Below, in pieces: positions 44,573 through 53,285 of a DNA stretch of 64,000 nt (its first letter is position 1; every line of letters starts with the position of its first letter). The translations under genes and the position numbers were made by a program. Origin of the DNA: Saccharibacillus sp. O23 (GTDB lineage Bacteria > Bacillota > Bacilli > Paenibacillales > Paenibacillaceae); assembly GCF_002205895.1 (NCBI RefSeq), contig NZ_NJDE01000001.1:1-64000 (forward strand), read 5' to 3'. The notes beneath the pieces are model-generated. The model was not told where the DNA came from. It worked only from the letters and a program-made list of their open reading frames with translations, and made no database searches.

Positions 44573-45511
44573 CTACTCGGCCGTCTTAACCGTTTCTTCC
44601 GCGGAAGGTTCTTCAATTTCCGGCTGCAAAGGTTTGCGCCCTTTCATCAGCCCTTCGGTCAACTTGCGTCCCGTCGGCGTCTGCGCCAGACCGCCTTGCC
44701 CCGTCTCGCGGTGTCCGCTCGGCATCGCCGCGCCTACTTCCAACATGACGCTCACGACTTCGTCCGACGGAATGGCGCTGCGAACTCCCGCCAGTCCCAT
44801 ATCGGCCGCCGCGAGCGCGTTGACCGCGCCCAGCCCGTTGCGCACGATGCAAGGAATCTCGACGAGTCCCGCTACCGGATCGCAGATCAGGCCGAGCGTG
44901 TTCTTGAGCGCGAGTCCGACCGCGTGCATCGCTTGTTCCGCGCTGCCTCCGCGAAGTTCGACCAGCGCGCCGGCCGCCATGCCGATCGCCGAACCGACTT
45001 CGGCTTGGCATCCGCCTTCGGCGCCGGAGATGAACGAGTTGTTCGCGATCACGTAACCGATCGCGCCGGCCGCGAACAACCCGTTGACCATATGTTCGTC
45101 GCTCCAGCCGAAACGTTCCTGCGAGCTGACGAACACGCCGGGAATGATGCCGCACGAACCGGCCGTCGGCGTCGCGATGATCCGTCCCATGGAAGCATTG
45201 ACCTCCGATACGGCCAAGGCGTACGCCATCGCCCGCGAAGAAGGATCGCCGGAAGACGGCGTGCCGTTCTCGACGAGATCGAGCACTTTCACCGCGTCGC
45301 CGCCGCTGAGCCCGCTGCGCGACGTGGTCGGCTCGGTCAGACCGCGGCGTACCGCTTCTTTCATTTTCTCGTAATAGTCGGCCATCTGCGCGATAATGTC
45401 TTCGCGCGGCACGCCCGTTTCCGCCGCTTGATCTTCGATCATGACTTCGGCCAGACTTTTGCCTTCCTCCATGCTGAGGTTAGCCAGTTCTTTCAGTGTC
45501 CGGAATCTCAT
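44573..45511 (-). CDS. sdaAA: L-serine dehydratase, alpha subunit
   Basis: 312 residues. With the beta subunit converts L-serine to pyruvate and ammonia using a [4Fe-4S] cluster. Cluster ligands are in AGSCGIIPG, EGGCQAEVG and the CDPVAGLVEIPC segment. A Glu-rich tail of about 20 residues follows the normal end. Its ATG overlaps the stop of sdaAB by four bases, giving coupled translation. Confidence 0.95.
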   Translation of the reverse strand: MRFRTLKELANLSMEEGKSLAEVMIEDQAAETGVPREDIIAQMADYYEKMKEAVRRGLTEPTTSRSGLSGGDAVKVLDLVENGTPSSGDPSSRAMAYALAVSEVNASMGRIIATPTAGSCGIIPGVFVSSQERFGWSDEHMVNGLFAAGAIGYVIANNSFISGAEGGCQAEVGSAIGMAAGALVELRGGSAEQAMHAVGLALKNTLGLICDPVAGLVEIPCIVRNGLGAVNALAAADMGLAGVRSAIPSDEVVSVMLEVGAAMPSGHRETGQGGLAQTPTGRKLTEGLMKGRKPLQPEIEEPSAEETVKTAE

Positions 45512-46197
45512 TCGCTGTCCGCCTCCCTGCTGTTCAAGTCGATCACGGTCACTTCTTTGACTTCTTCGATCCGCCGCAGTTTCTCCAGCAGTTCGGCGCT
45601 CGGTACCGTATCGAGTTCCATGACCGTCATCGCTTCGGCGCTGCGCCCTTTGCGGTCCACGCCCATATATCCGATATTGGTGCCGCTCCCGCCCAGCACG
45701 CCCGTCAGCGACGCGATCACGCCCGGCCGGTCATGATGCAGAACGACGATCGTCGGATACTCGCCGCTGCACCGGATATCGAATCCGTTCATCTCGTGAA
45801 TGACGACATTCCCGCCGCCGATCGAAGCGCCGACGACCTGCGCTTTACGGCCGTCGGCAGTCGTCAATTCGAGCTTGGCGGTATTCGGGTGAGGCGCGAG
45901 TCCTACCCCTTTGACGAACGTAATCTCGATGCCTCTGCGCTGCGCCTCTTCGAGAGCGTCGGCTACCCGCGCGTCGTCCGTCGCATAGCCGAGCAGGCCG
46001 CCCGCCAACGCCAGATCCGTTCCGTGTCCCCAATACGTGTCGGCGAACGATCCGTACAAAGCGATCTTCACGCCGGCCGGCTGTTCGCCGAGCAGTTGTC
46101 TGGCGATCAGACCGATCCGTACCGCTCCCGCCGTATGTGAGCTAGAAGGACCGACCATGGAAGGTCCTATAATGGAAAACACATTTTTAAAACGCAT
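45508..46197 (-). CDS. sdaAB: L-serine dehydratase, beta subunit
   Basis: 229 residues from the ATG at 46197 (GAGGAGAG upstream). N-terminal SIIGPSMVGPSSSHTAGA of the serine dehydratase beta family and a C-terminal ACT domain (about 150-222, PGVIASLTGVLG) for allosteric control. First gene of the two-gene operon. Confidence 0.95.
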   Translation of the reverse strand: MRFKNVFSIIGPSMVGPSSSHTAGAVRIGLIARQLLGEQPAGVKIALYGSFADTYWGHGTDLALAGGLLGYATDDARVADALEEAQRRGIEITFVKGVGLAPHPNTAKLELTTADGRKAQVVGASIGGGNVVIHEMNGFDIRCSGEYPTIVVLHHDRPGVIASLTGVLGGSGTNIGYMGVDRKGRSAEAMTVMELDTVPSAELLEKLRRIEEVKEVTVIDLNSREADSE

Positions 46198-46524
46198 CTG
46201 CAAGCTCTCCTCGCTTCTTCAATAATCAATCGCCGATTCCGTGAATCCAACGTTTTCCTGTCTATTTCAAGCTTCACAGGCTATTTTACACCGGTTCTCG
46301 GCTTCCGTCGACTCGTTTGCATTACTTCGATAACGCAAGAAAGTCTATTCGTCAGCTCTATGTCAGGTTAATTGCTTAATCGCACGCAAAAAACGAAAAA
46401 GGAGCCGCCGCGCGAATCTTCGCACAGTCGTGCTCCTTTTTCGTTTGTCGCGAGATTTCAGCCCGGCTTGCAGGCACAGCTTCCCGCTTGAACGCCGCTT
46501 GCGCGGCGCCGACTTAGCTCCGGA
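46198..46524 (-). other. Intergenic region upstream of sda and downstream of ndoA
   Basis: 327 bases. Contains the ndoA terminator (46388-46446) and, nearer sdaAB, a TAAAAT that could serve as -10, without a convincing -35. No T-box or known riboswitch pattern was recognised. Confidence 0.5.
46388..46446 (-). terminator. Terminator of the alr-ndoAI-ndoA region
   Basis: 15-bp arms at 46391-46405 and 46432-46446 (AAACGAAAAAGGAGC / GCTCCTTTTTCGTTT) followed by Ts on the minus strand. Confidence 0.85.
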
Positions 46525-46875
46525 TCAAAAATCGACCAAGCTCAGGCTGATCTGAAGCGATTCGTCCACCCGCTTCATCGTCTCTTCGCCGAGTCTCGTG
46601 ATCCGGTCGGTCAGGCGCTGCTTGTCGATCGTTCGAATCTGTTCGAGCAACACGACGGAATCGCGATCGAATCCGTGCGTCTTGGCATCGATCTCCACGT
46701 GGGTCGGCAGCTTTGCTTTTTGAATTTGGGCGGTAATCGCCGCGACGATGACCGTAGGGCTGAAGCGGTTGCCGATATCGTTCTGGATAACCAGAACCGG
46801 ACGCACCCCGCCCTGCTCGGACCCTACCACCGGCGATAGGTCCGCAAAAAATACGTCACCGCGTTTAACGATCAA
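46525..46875 (-). CDS. ndoA: MazF-type endoribonuclease toxin EndoA
   Basis: 116 residues. PemK/MazF fold with [23 protein letters not shown] and the catalytic Arg/Thr set in [10 protein letters not shown] and AAITAQ; this enzyme cuts single-stranded RNA at UACAU in B. subtilis. Separated by three bases from its antitoxin gene. Almost identical layout and length to the well-known NdoA. Confidence 0.96.
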   Translation of the reverse strand: MIVKRGDVFFADLSPVVGSEQGGVRPVLVIQNDIGNRFSPTVIVAAITAQIQKAKLPTHVEIDAKTHGFDRDSVVLLEQIRTIDKQRLTDRITRLGEETMKRVDESLQISLSLVDF

Positions 46876-46878
46876 TAG

Positions 46879-47160
46879 TTACACCCCGCTTACTAAGCGA
46901 ACCAGAGTGATGTCTGCGTCTTCCTCCGCATGAAAAGCTTCACAAGCCATCGACAAATTGATGTGGGCCATCTCCATGTATCCCTGCTGCATCGACTCGC
47001 GGATATACCGCTTCTTCCGGTCGACCAGATACTGTCTCATTGCCAGCCTGATCAGTTCGCTGCGATTGGAATTTTCCAAAGCTGCAATCCCATCCACTTC
47101 TTGCAGAAGATGATCGGGCAAGCTGATCATCACTCTCTTGGTGCTTTGCAAGTTCGCCAC
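46879..47160 (-). CDS. ndoAI: Ribbon-helix-helix antitoxin EndoAI
   Basis: 93 residues. N-terminal RHH DNA-binding region (KRVMISLPDHLLQEVDGIA) and a C-terminal toxin-binding tail rich in Glu/Asp. Neutralises NdoA and probably represses its own operon through the dyad at 47245-47261. Starts 165 bases after alr. Confidence 0.93.
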   Translation of the reverse strand: MANLQSTKRVMISLPDHLLQEVDGIAALENSNRSELIRLAMRQYLVDRKKRYIRESMQQGYMEMAHINLSMACEAFHAEEDADITLVRLVSGV

Positions 47161-47244
47161 CGTTCGTCCACCCCCATGAGCTTATACCCCTCAACGGTTC
47201 CAGTTACGGGTCTGCCGTTTTATCGGGAACTGTTGAAAAAGCGT

Positions 47245-47284
47245 ATATACGATGCGTATATCACCTATGCTGCCACCCATTATA
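47245..47284 (-). promoter_or_regulatory. ndoAI promoter and operator-like dyad
   Basis: A TATAAT on the minus strand (47284-47279) lies in the alr-ndoAI gap. Just downstream of the expected start is a perfect 17-base dyad ATATACG-ATG-CGTATAT (47245-47261), suited to binding an RHH dimer. Confidence 0.55.
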
Positions 47285-47324
47285 GCTTACAATCCGCCAT
47301 CCGTACAGCCTATTTCTTCACAGT

Positions 47325-48533
47325 TTATTCGGACAGAGCTTGGGAGACCTCTTTTTGTGCCTGCAAAAGGGGGTTGGATTCCGCAATAATCGCGCCTCGG
47401 CGCATATAAATGCGCGGAACCCGGTGAGCGAGCATGCATACCACTTCGTAATGGATGGTTCCCAGTTTGTCGGCAATCTCGTCCGCGGGGATCACCTCGC
47501 CGGACTGGCTGCCGAGCAGGACAACCTCCTCGCCTTCTTGGATATCTTCCGCGTCCGCGAAAGATTGGAGCGACACCATACACTGGTCCATGCAGATCGT
47601 TCCGGTCACCGGAACCCGGCGCCCTCGGATCAGCACTTCCGCTTTGCCCCCGAGCATTCGCGAATAGCCGTCGGCGTAGCCGATCGGCAGCGTCGCGATC
47701 CGCTCGCCCGCTTCCGCCGTATAGAGCGATCCGTAACTGATGCCCATCGGACGGTCGAGCGTTTTCACGAAGACCGCGCGGGTCTTGAGCGTCAAGACAG
47801 GTTTGAGCTTCACGACGGCATGATTGACTTCGCAGGAAGAATAAAGGCCGTATAACGAAATTCCGATTCGAACCATCTTGGGAGACAACCCCGGTGTGTC
47901 GATCGCGGCGGCACTGTTGCCGGTATGTATCAACGGGATGTTGATGCCTTCCTGGGCAAGCGCGTCGGTCGTGCCGTGAAATGCCTTGTATTGGTCCAGC
48001 GTATAGGTTTTGTCGGTTTCATCCGCTCTGGCAAAATGCGTGAAAATGCCTTCGACTTCGATCGTATCCACTTCGAGCGCCCGTTTGACGAAAGCCGTCG
48101 CTTTGGGTCCGGCCATCTGTCCGAGACGCCCCATGCCGCTGTCCACTTTGATATGGACCTTGAGACGGCGTCCGGACGGCGAACGGCCCATCAAGCGAGC
48201 CGCGTCGAGCACTTCGTCGCTGAACAGCGCGATGGTGACGTCATGGTCGCGCGCGAGCGCAAGGCCTTCCGGCGGCGTGTAACCCAACACGAGAATCGGC
48301 AGGTTAACGCCCGCTTGGCGAAGCTCCAACGCTTCGTCCAAGAACGCGACGCTCAGATAATCCGCGCCCAACCGTTCCAGCTCGCGGCTGACTTCCACCG
48401 CTCCGTGCCCGTAGGCGTTCGCTTTGACGCAGGCTAACAACAGGGTCGAAGAATCAAGATGCATACGAAAAGCCTCGTAGTTGGCGCGGAGCGCATCCAG
48501 ATCCACGACGGCTTGAGTAGGACGATACTGCAT
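47325..48533 (-). CDS. alr: Alanine racemase
   Basis: 402 residues from the ATG at 48533 (AAAGGTGG upstream); a GTG five codons earlier has no ribosome site. PLP enzyme making D-alanine for peptidoglycan. The PLP lysine is in LLACVKANAYGHG (about residue 41) and the second catalytic Tyr in GISYGSLYTAEAGE. C-terminal beta domain normal. Gene order alr-ndoAI-ndoA is as in B. subtilis. Confidence 0.96.
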   Translation of the reverse strand: MQYRPTQAVVDLDALRANYEAFRMHLDSSTLLLACVKANAYGHGAVEVSRELERLGADYLSVAFLDEALELRQAGVNLPILVLGYTPPEGLALARDHDVTIALFSDEVLDAARLMGRSPSGRRLKVHIKVDSGMGRLGQMAGPKATAFVKRALEVDTIEVEGIFTHFARADETDKTYTLDQYKAFHGTTDALAQEGINIPLIHTGNSAAAIDTPGLSPKMVRIGISLYGLYSSCEVNHAVVKLKPVLTLKTRAVFVKTLDRPMGISYGSLYTAEAGERIATLPIGYADGYSRMLGGKAEVLIRGRRVPVTGTICMDQCMVSLQSFADAEDIQEGEEVVLLGSQSGEVIPADEIADKLGTIHYEVVCMLAHRVPRIYMRRGAIIAESNPLLQAQKEVSQALSE

Positions 48534-48755
48534 GGGCAAAACAGCCACCTTTGAACGTAAATTTTAGTAATTCCAGCGTAAGCTCGAAGAGCGGGGCTGT
48601 CAATGCTAGCAGACCGGTCCACAAGGCCGAAGAATCTCGCGCGAAATAAAGACCAGAGACGAAATCCGCCTACCTCAAAAGATTACCCGCACCGGCTTTT
48701 TTAGACACGCGCTTTAAAGCGGAATTGTACCGGGCGGGCATTTTTGCGAACCGAT

Positions 48756-49316
48756 TCAGTTTTCTCTGGGCACCAAGTCGAAAATCTCTCCGTCTTCCAT
48801 GACGTCGATCAGCCGGTCGAGCCAGCGGTAATACTTCTCCGCGTGACGGATTTTGTCCAGATCTTTCTTCAGCACTTCCGAGGTAAACTCTCCCGTCTCC
48901 GGTTGTTCGAGCAGTCTTTCGATCTCTTTGATCGCGCGGCGCATCACTTGCAGGTTGCTTTCGACCGCTTTTCTCCATTCGTTGGCGAAATAATCGGTGA
49001 ACGTCTGGTACCAGTCGTATTCGACTTCGTAGAGATCTTTTCTGGACCCTTTTTCCCAGACCTTATTGACCATTTTCAGATCGAGCAGCGTTCGGACGCC
49101 GGTACTCATGCTGGTCTTGCTCATCTGCATCTCGCGTCCCATCTCGTCGAGGGTCATCGGTTTATCGGCAAAAAAAAGCAGCCCGTAAAGATGGCCCGTC
49201 GATAAAGTCACGCCGTATAGTTCCATGTTCCTTCCCACGACTTCGATCACGCGTTTGCGAATGCGTTGAACCGTCTCGTGTTCTTCTTCGCTCCATGGCT
49301 TCTGGTCCAAGCTCAT
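48756..49316 (-). CDS. gbsR: GbsR/MarR-type transcriptional regulator
   Basis: 186 residues from the ATG at 49316, preceded by AGGAGGTTT. Winged-helix with the HTH segment MTLDEMGREMQMSKTSMSTG and RTLLDLKMVNKV wing; a helical C-terminus. In B. subtilis GbsR senses choline and controls betaine genes. Here it is divergent from the opuA glycine betaine transporter operon, 431 bases away, so it probably controls it. Confidence 0.88.
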   Translation of the reverse strand: MSLDQKPWSEEEHETVQRIRKRVIEVVGRNMELYGVTLSTGHLYGLLFFADKPMTLDEMGREMQMSKTSMSTGVRTLLDLKMVNKVWEKGSRKDLYEVEYDWYQTFTDYFANEWRKAVESNLQVMRRAIKEIERLLEQPETGEFTSEVLKKDLDKIRHAEKYYRWLDRLIDVMEDGEIFDLVPREN

Positions 49317-49747
49317 GCCTGAAACCTCCTTAGATTTCGTACTATTTATACGTTCGAATCGATTGAATATTCTGTTCGTCGGCGCCTGATGCACCTGCTC
49401 TTGCGCGCCGCGGCGCGCTGAGCGCACGATTTGTCATTTTTTATTCTAGGAGAAGGTTCGTCAATTGTAAAGTTTTCAAAAAGCGAGCATTTAGGCGTAA
49501 TTTCGAGCATTCTCGATCATAACTTTGTACAGTTTTTTCTGTACGAACTTAACGTACGGATATGAAGGTTGAAAAGAAAATAGTGTATTGTTACAATTTA
49601 GGACGTTGGGATTACGCAGCTCGCTTGGTTCGGAAAGCCCGGCTTTTTATCCGGCCGCCGCTTTCCTCCTGCATGAAGCCGCGGCGTTTCTACTATATAT
49701 AAAGAATCGCCGCAATCTTTTTCGAATATATAAAAGGGGTGAACGAA
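49317..49747. promoter_or_regulatory. gbsR-opuA control region
   Basis: 431 AT-rich bases between divergent genes. A palindrome GTACAG-N6-CTGTAC lies at 49527-49544. A SigA promoter TTGAAA (49569-49574), 17 bases, TACAAT (49592-49597) points to opuAA and leaves a leader of about 145 bases. The palindrome is 25 bases upstream of the -35 and is a candidate GbsR or osmotic-control site. Confidence 0.65.
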
Positions 49748-50968
49748 ATGCCGATACTCAGCATTCGCAACGTAAGCAAATTGTTCGGACCTAATGCCGC
49801 TCAGGGCGTTAAGCTTCTGGAGCAAGGCTACAACAAACAGAAACTCGCCAAAGAGAAACAAATCACCGTCGGCGTCAACCAGGTGAACATGGATATCGAG
49901 CAGGGCGAAATCTTCGTCATCATGGGATTGTCGGGAAGCGGCAAGTCCACGCTCGTCCGCATGTTCAACCGGTTGATCGAACCGACCGCCGGACAGATCC
50001 TCATCCATGACAAAGACATCATGAAGATGAACGCCGAGCAGCTGCGCGAAGTGCGCCGCAAAACGATCAGCATGGTGTTCCAGAAATTCGCGTTGTTCCC
50101 GCACCGCAGCGTGATCCATAACGTCGAATACGGGCTGGAGATTCAGAAAGTCGAAAAGTCCAAGCGGCACGAAAAAGCGAAACAATCGCTGGAACTGGTC
50201 GGCCTCAAAGGCTGGGAAGACAAAATGCCGGACGAACTCAGCGGCGGCATGCAGCAGCGCGTCGGTCTCGCTCGGGCGCTGGCCAACGATCCCGAAGTGC
50301 TGCTGATGGACGAAGCGTTCAGCGCGCTCGATCCGCTGATTCGCCGCGATATGCAGGACGAACTGCTCGATCTGCAGGAGAAAATGAAAAAAACGATCAT
50401 CTTCATCACGCACGATTTGGATGAAGCGCTTCGCATCGGCGACCGCATCGCCCTGATGAGAGACGGCGAAGTGGTGCAGATCGGCACGCCGGAAGAAATC
50501 CTGATCCAACCGGCCAACGGCTACGTGCAGCGCTTCGTCGAAGACGTGGATCTGTCGAAAGTACTCACCGCTTCCCATGTCATGCGCCGTCCCGAGACGA
50601 TTACGCCGGACCGCGGTCCGCGCGTCGCGCTGGAACTGATGCGCGAACGCGGCGTCTCGAACTTGTTCGTGATCGACCGAAGCAAACGTCTGCTCGGCGC
50701 GATCACGGCCGAAGACGCTTCGCGCGCCGCCAAAGAAAAATTGTCGATTCAAGATATTCTGATTCCGGAATGTCCGACTTCGCCGCCGGATAAATTGATC
50801 GGCGACATGTTCGAACAAAGCAGCACCTCGCCTCTGCCGATCTCGGTAGTGGACGCGGACAACCGTTTGATGGGCGTCGTCGTTCGCGGCAGCCTGCTCG
50901 GCGCGATGGCCGGAGAAGTCGAAAACGAAGGAGGTCGGATCCATGCTGAACAAACTCATATCGGCTGA
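49748..50968 (+). CDS. opuAA: Glycine betaine ABC transporter ATPase OpuAA
   Basis: 406 residues. Walker A GLSGSGKST, signature LSGGMQQRVGLARAL, Walker B LLMDEAFSALD, and a C-terminal pair of CBS domains (about 280-395) that sense ionic strength or c-di-AMP in this family. The ATG at 49748 with AAGGGGTG upstream is preferred over a GTG three codons earlier. Overlaps the permease gene by 26 bases. Confidence 0.95.
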   Translation: MPILSIRNVSKLFGPNAAQGVKLLEQGYNKQKLAKEKQITVGVNQVNMDIEQGEIFVIMGLSGSGKSTLVRMFNRLIEPTAGQILIHDKDIMKMNAEQLREVRRKTISMVFQKFALFPHRSVIHNVEYGLEIQKVEKSKRHEKAKQSLELVGLKGWEDKMPDELSGGMQQRVGLARALANDPEVLLMDEAFSALDPLIRRDMQDELLDLQEKMKKTIIFITHDLDEALRIGDRIALMRDGEVVQIGTPEEILIQPANGYVQRFVEDVDLSKVLTASHVMRRPETITPDRGPRVALELMRERGVSNLFVIDRSKRLLGAITAEDASRAAKEKLSIQDILIPECPTSPPDKLIGDMFEQSSTSPLPISVVDADNRLMGVVVRGSLLGAMAGEVENEGGRIHAEQTHIG

Positions 50969-51809
50969 GATGCCTAAACTGCCGATCGCCGATTGGGTGG
51001 ATACGGCCGTCGACTGGATGGGCATCCATCTGGAAGGCTTGTTCGACGGAATCGCGACGGGCGTGGAAGGCATCGTCAACTTCTTCACCGACATCTTCAT
51101 GGCGCCGCATCCGATTCTGTTTATCGTGATTCTTGCCGCGATCGCTTATCTGGCCGGCAAATGGAAACTCTCGCTGTTCACCGTGCTCGGCTTCCTGTTG
51201 ATCTGGAATCTGGGGTATTGGGAAGCGACCATGAACACACTGGCGCTGGTCTTGACCTCCGGCTTGATCTCGATCATCGTCGGGATTCCGATCGGCATCC
51301 TGTGCGCCAAAAACCGCACGGCCGCAAGCATTATCACGCCGCTGCTCGACTTTATGCAGACGATGCCGGCGTTCGTGTATCTGCTGCCGGCCGTCACGTT
51401 CTTCAGTCTCGGGGTCGTGCCTGGCGTCATCGCTTCGATCATCTTCGCGATCCCGCCGACCATCCGTCTTACGACGCTCGGGATCAAGCAGGTCTCCGGC
51501 GAACTGGTCGAAGCCGCCGACGCGTTCGGTTCGACCGGCGCGCAGAAACTGTTCAAAGTTCAGCTTCCTCTGGCTCTGCCGACGATTCTGGCCGGCGTCA
51601 ACCAGACGATCATGCTGTCGCTGTCGATGGTCGTCATCGCTTCGATGATCGGCGCGCAGGGCATCGGGGTCGAAGTGTACCGCGCCGTAACCAAGCTGCA
51701 TATCGGCGAAGGCTTCGAAGCCGGTCTCGCCGTCGTCGTACTCGCGATCGTACTCGACCGTCTGTCGCAAAATATCTTCAAACCTAATCGGAAAAGGGGA
51801 AATGCGTAA
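50943..51809 (+). CDS. opuAB: Glycine betaine ABC transporter permease OpuAB
   Basis: 288 residues. About six membrane helices with the EAA loop (GELVEAADAFGSTGAQKL) that contacts the ATPase. GGAGG precedes the ATG inside opuAA. One-base overlap with opuAC (TAATG). Confidence 0.95.
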   Translation: MLNKLISAEMPKLPIADWVDTAVDWMGIHLEGLFDGIATGVEGIVNFFTDIFMAPHPILFIVILAAIAYLAGKWKLSLFTVLGFLLIWNLGYWEATMNTLALVLTSGLISIIVGIPIGILCAKNRTAASIITPLLDFMQTMPAFVYLLPAVTFFSLGVVPGVIASIIFAIPPTIRLTTLGIKQVSGELVEAADAFGSTGAQKLFKVQLPLALPTILAGVNQTIMLSLSMVVIASMIGAQGIGVEVYRAVTKLHIGEGFEAGLAVVVLAIVLDRLSQNIFKPNRKRGNA

Positions 51810-52732
51810 TGAACAAGTTTACTTTCGGAACGAAGAAATGGCTCGGAATGACCAGTCTCGCCGCGGTGCTCGTACTCGGCGCCTGCTCCTCGAACGGAGG
51901 CGGCTCTTCGAGCGCGTCGGGTTCGGATTCTTCGCTCGGCGACCAAGTCTCCCATAAGATCACGGGCATCGATCCCGGCGCGGGCATCATGACCGCCGCG
52001 CAAAAAGCGATCGACGATTACGGTCTTGACGATTGGACGCTGCTGGAAAGCTCCGGCTCGGCCATGACGGCCACGCTGGATAAAGCGATCCGCAAAAAAG
52101 AACCGATCATCGTGACCGGCTGGACGCCGCACTGGATGTTCGCGAAATACGATCTGAAGTATCTGGAGGATCCGAAAAAATCGTTCGGCGAAGCGGAAGA
52201 GATTCATACGATCGCCCGCACGGGTCTCAAAGCCGACAAGCCGGAAGCTTATCAGTTCCTCGACAACTTCGCTTGGAACGAAGACGAGATGGGCGAGATG
52301 ATGATCGCCATCCAAGACGGAACCGATCCGGCCGAAGCGGCCGCCGATTTCGCCGAAGCGCATCCGGACCGGATCACGGAATGGACCAAAGGCATCTCGC
52401 CGGTCAGCGGAGACAGCATCACGCTGGCTCTGGTGAACTGGGATTCGGAAGTCGCCAGCACCAATCTGGCGAAGTACGTGCTGGAAGAGAAACTCGGCTA
52501 CGACGTCAAGCTGCTCGAAGTCGAAGCCGGCCCGATGTGGCTGGGCGTCGCGCAAGGCGATGCCGACGCGAGTCTCGCCGCGTGGCTGCCTCTGACCCAC
52601 GCCGACTACTGGGCGAAATATCAAGACAAAGTCGAAGACCTCGGCGCCAACATGACCGGCGTGAAAACGGGTCTGGTGGTTCCGGCTTATGTCGAAGCTT
52701 CGTCGATCGAGGATTTGGTGGACGGGAAGTAA
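51809..52732 (+). CDS. opuAC: Glycine betaine-binding lipoprotein OpuAC
   Basis: 307 residues. Lipobox LVLGAC with lipidated Cys at 26, a Gly/Ser linker, then the OpuAC fold: KITGIDPGAGIM, GWTPHWMF, AEWTKG-like and NWDSEVAST, EAGPMWLG segments supplying the aromatic cage for betaine. Order of halves is the same as in B. subtilis OpuAC. Followed by a strong terminator. Confidence 0.95.
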   Translation: MNKFTFGTKKWLGMTSLAAVLVLGACSSNGGGSSSASGSDSSLGDQVSHKITGIDPGAGIMTAAQKAIDDYGLDDWTLLESSGSAMTATLDKAIRKKEPIIVTGWTPHWMFAKYDLKYLEDPKKSFGEAEEIHTIARTGLKADKPEAYQFLDNFAWNEDEMGEMMIAIQDGTDPAEAAADFAEAHPDRITEWTKGISPVSGDSITLALVNWDSEVASTNLAKYVLEEKLGYDVKLLEVEAGPMWLGVAQGDADASLAAWLPLTHADYWAKYQDKVEDLGANMTGVKTGLVVPAYVEASSIEDLVDGK

Positions 52733-52738
52733 GAATGG

Positions 52739-52767
52739 AAGCGATCCTTTCGTGGGATCGCTTTTTT
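52739..52767 (+). terminator. Terminator of the opuA operon
   Basis: Nine-bp arms AAGCGATCC / GGATCGCTT at 52739-52747 and 52755-52763, then a T-run. Confidence 0.9.
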
Positions 52768-52801
52768 GTTGGGCAATTCCTGTTCGTGGGGGAAGGCCTG
52801 G

Positions 52802-53000
52802 GGCGGCTCCGTGAGGGGGTTCGTAGCGTAGGCTTCCGATGTGACTTTCTCCGAAAGTCTTGAGGTCGCTTGTTGAAACCAGGAAATTTTGATTAGATCA
52901 AAATGTAATTTCCCGGTTTCAAAGGCGAACTAAGCTTACGCTTCCGAAGTGACTTTCTCCGAAAGTCTGTAGCTCCTACACTGAACCCCCTCACTCCGCC
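52802..53000. repeat. Nested palindromic element A
   Basis: Outer 12-bp arms GTGAGGGGGTTC (52811-52822) and GAACCCCCTCAC (52983-52994), extended by GGCGG/CCGCC. Inside are two 28-base direct copies with one difference (52833-52860 and 52941-52968), each holding the hairpin GACTTTC-TCC-GAAAGTC. At the centre is a GAAACC-rich inverted repeat (52875-52888 / 52907-52920) around ATTTTGAT/ATCAAAAT. Confidence 0.75.
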
Positions 53001-53036
53001 TAACGGCCTTACTCAACAAAGCGAATTGTCCAACAA

Positions 53037-53069
53037 AAAGGACGCGATCTCACTCAGATCGCGTCCTTT
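53037..53069. terminator. Bidirectional terminator
   Basis: 14-bp perfect arms at 53037-53050 and 53056-53069, A-run before and T-run after. Confidence 0.85.
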
Positions 53070-53090
53070 CTTTTTTTATATTTTTATAAA

Positions 53091-53285
53091 AGAAGGCCGA
53101 ATGCCTTCAACAGCCGCTAAGCGAAAGAGAAAACTCAGTGAAGGAATGGAATGTTCGCCTTTGTAATCGGGAAGCCTCCTTGCAAATCCTAATCATAGCT
53201 TCCCGATTACAACACGCGACCGGAACGAGTTTTCTCTGGAGCTTCCCCCGGCTGTTAACGCTCCAAGCAAGGTGTTAGGCCTTCT
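53091..53285. repeat. Nested palindromic element B
   Basis: Four nested arm pairs: AGAAGGCC (53091-53098 / 53278-53285), AACAGCCG (53109-53116 / 53249-53256), AGAGAAAACTC (53126-53136 / 53227-53237) and a 14-bp pair beginning TGTAATCGGG (53162-53175 / 53198-53211). The right end reaches into the last codons of the NmrA-like gene. Confidence 0.75.

Larger units (their letters stand above)
52733..53274. other. Repeat-rich intergenic region after opuAC
   Basis: 542 bases with no convincing reading frame. It holds the opuA terminator, a first nested palindromic element (52802-53000), a bidirectional terminator (53037-53069) and most of a second nested palindrome (53091-53285). Confidence 0.7.

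Noticed and set aside
46198-46390. Serine T-box before sdaAB
   Set aside because: No T-box core sequence or specifier stem could be found.
51809-52732. Circular permutation or domain swap in OpuAC
   Set aside because: The order of halves is the same as in B. subtilis OpuAC.
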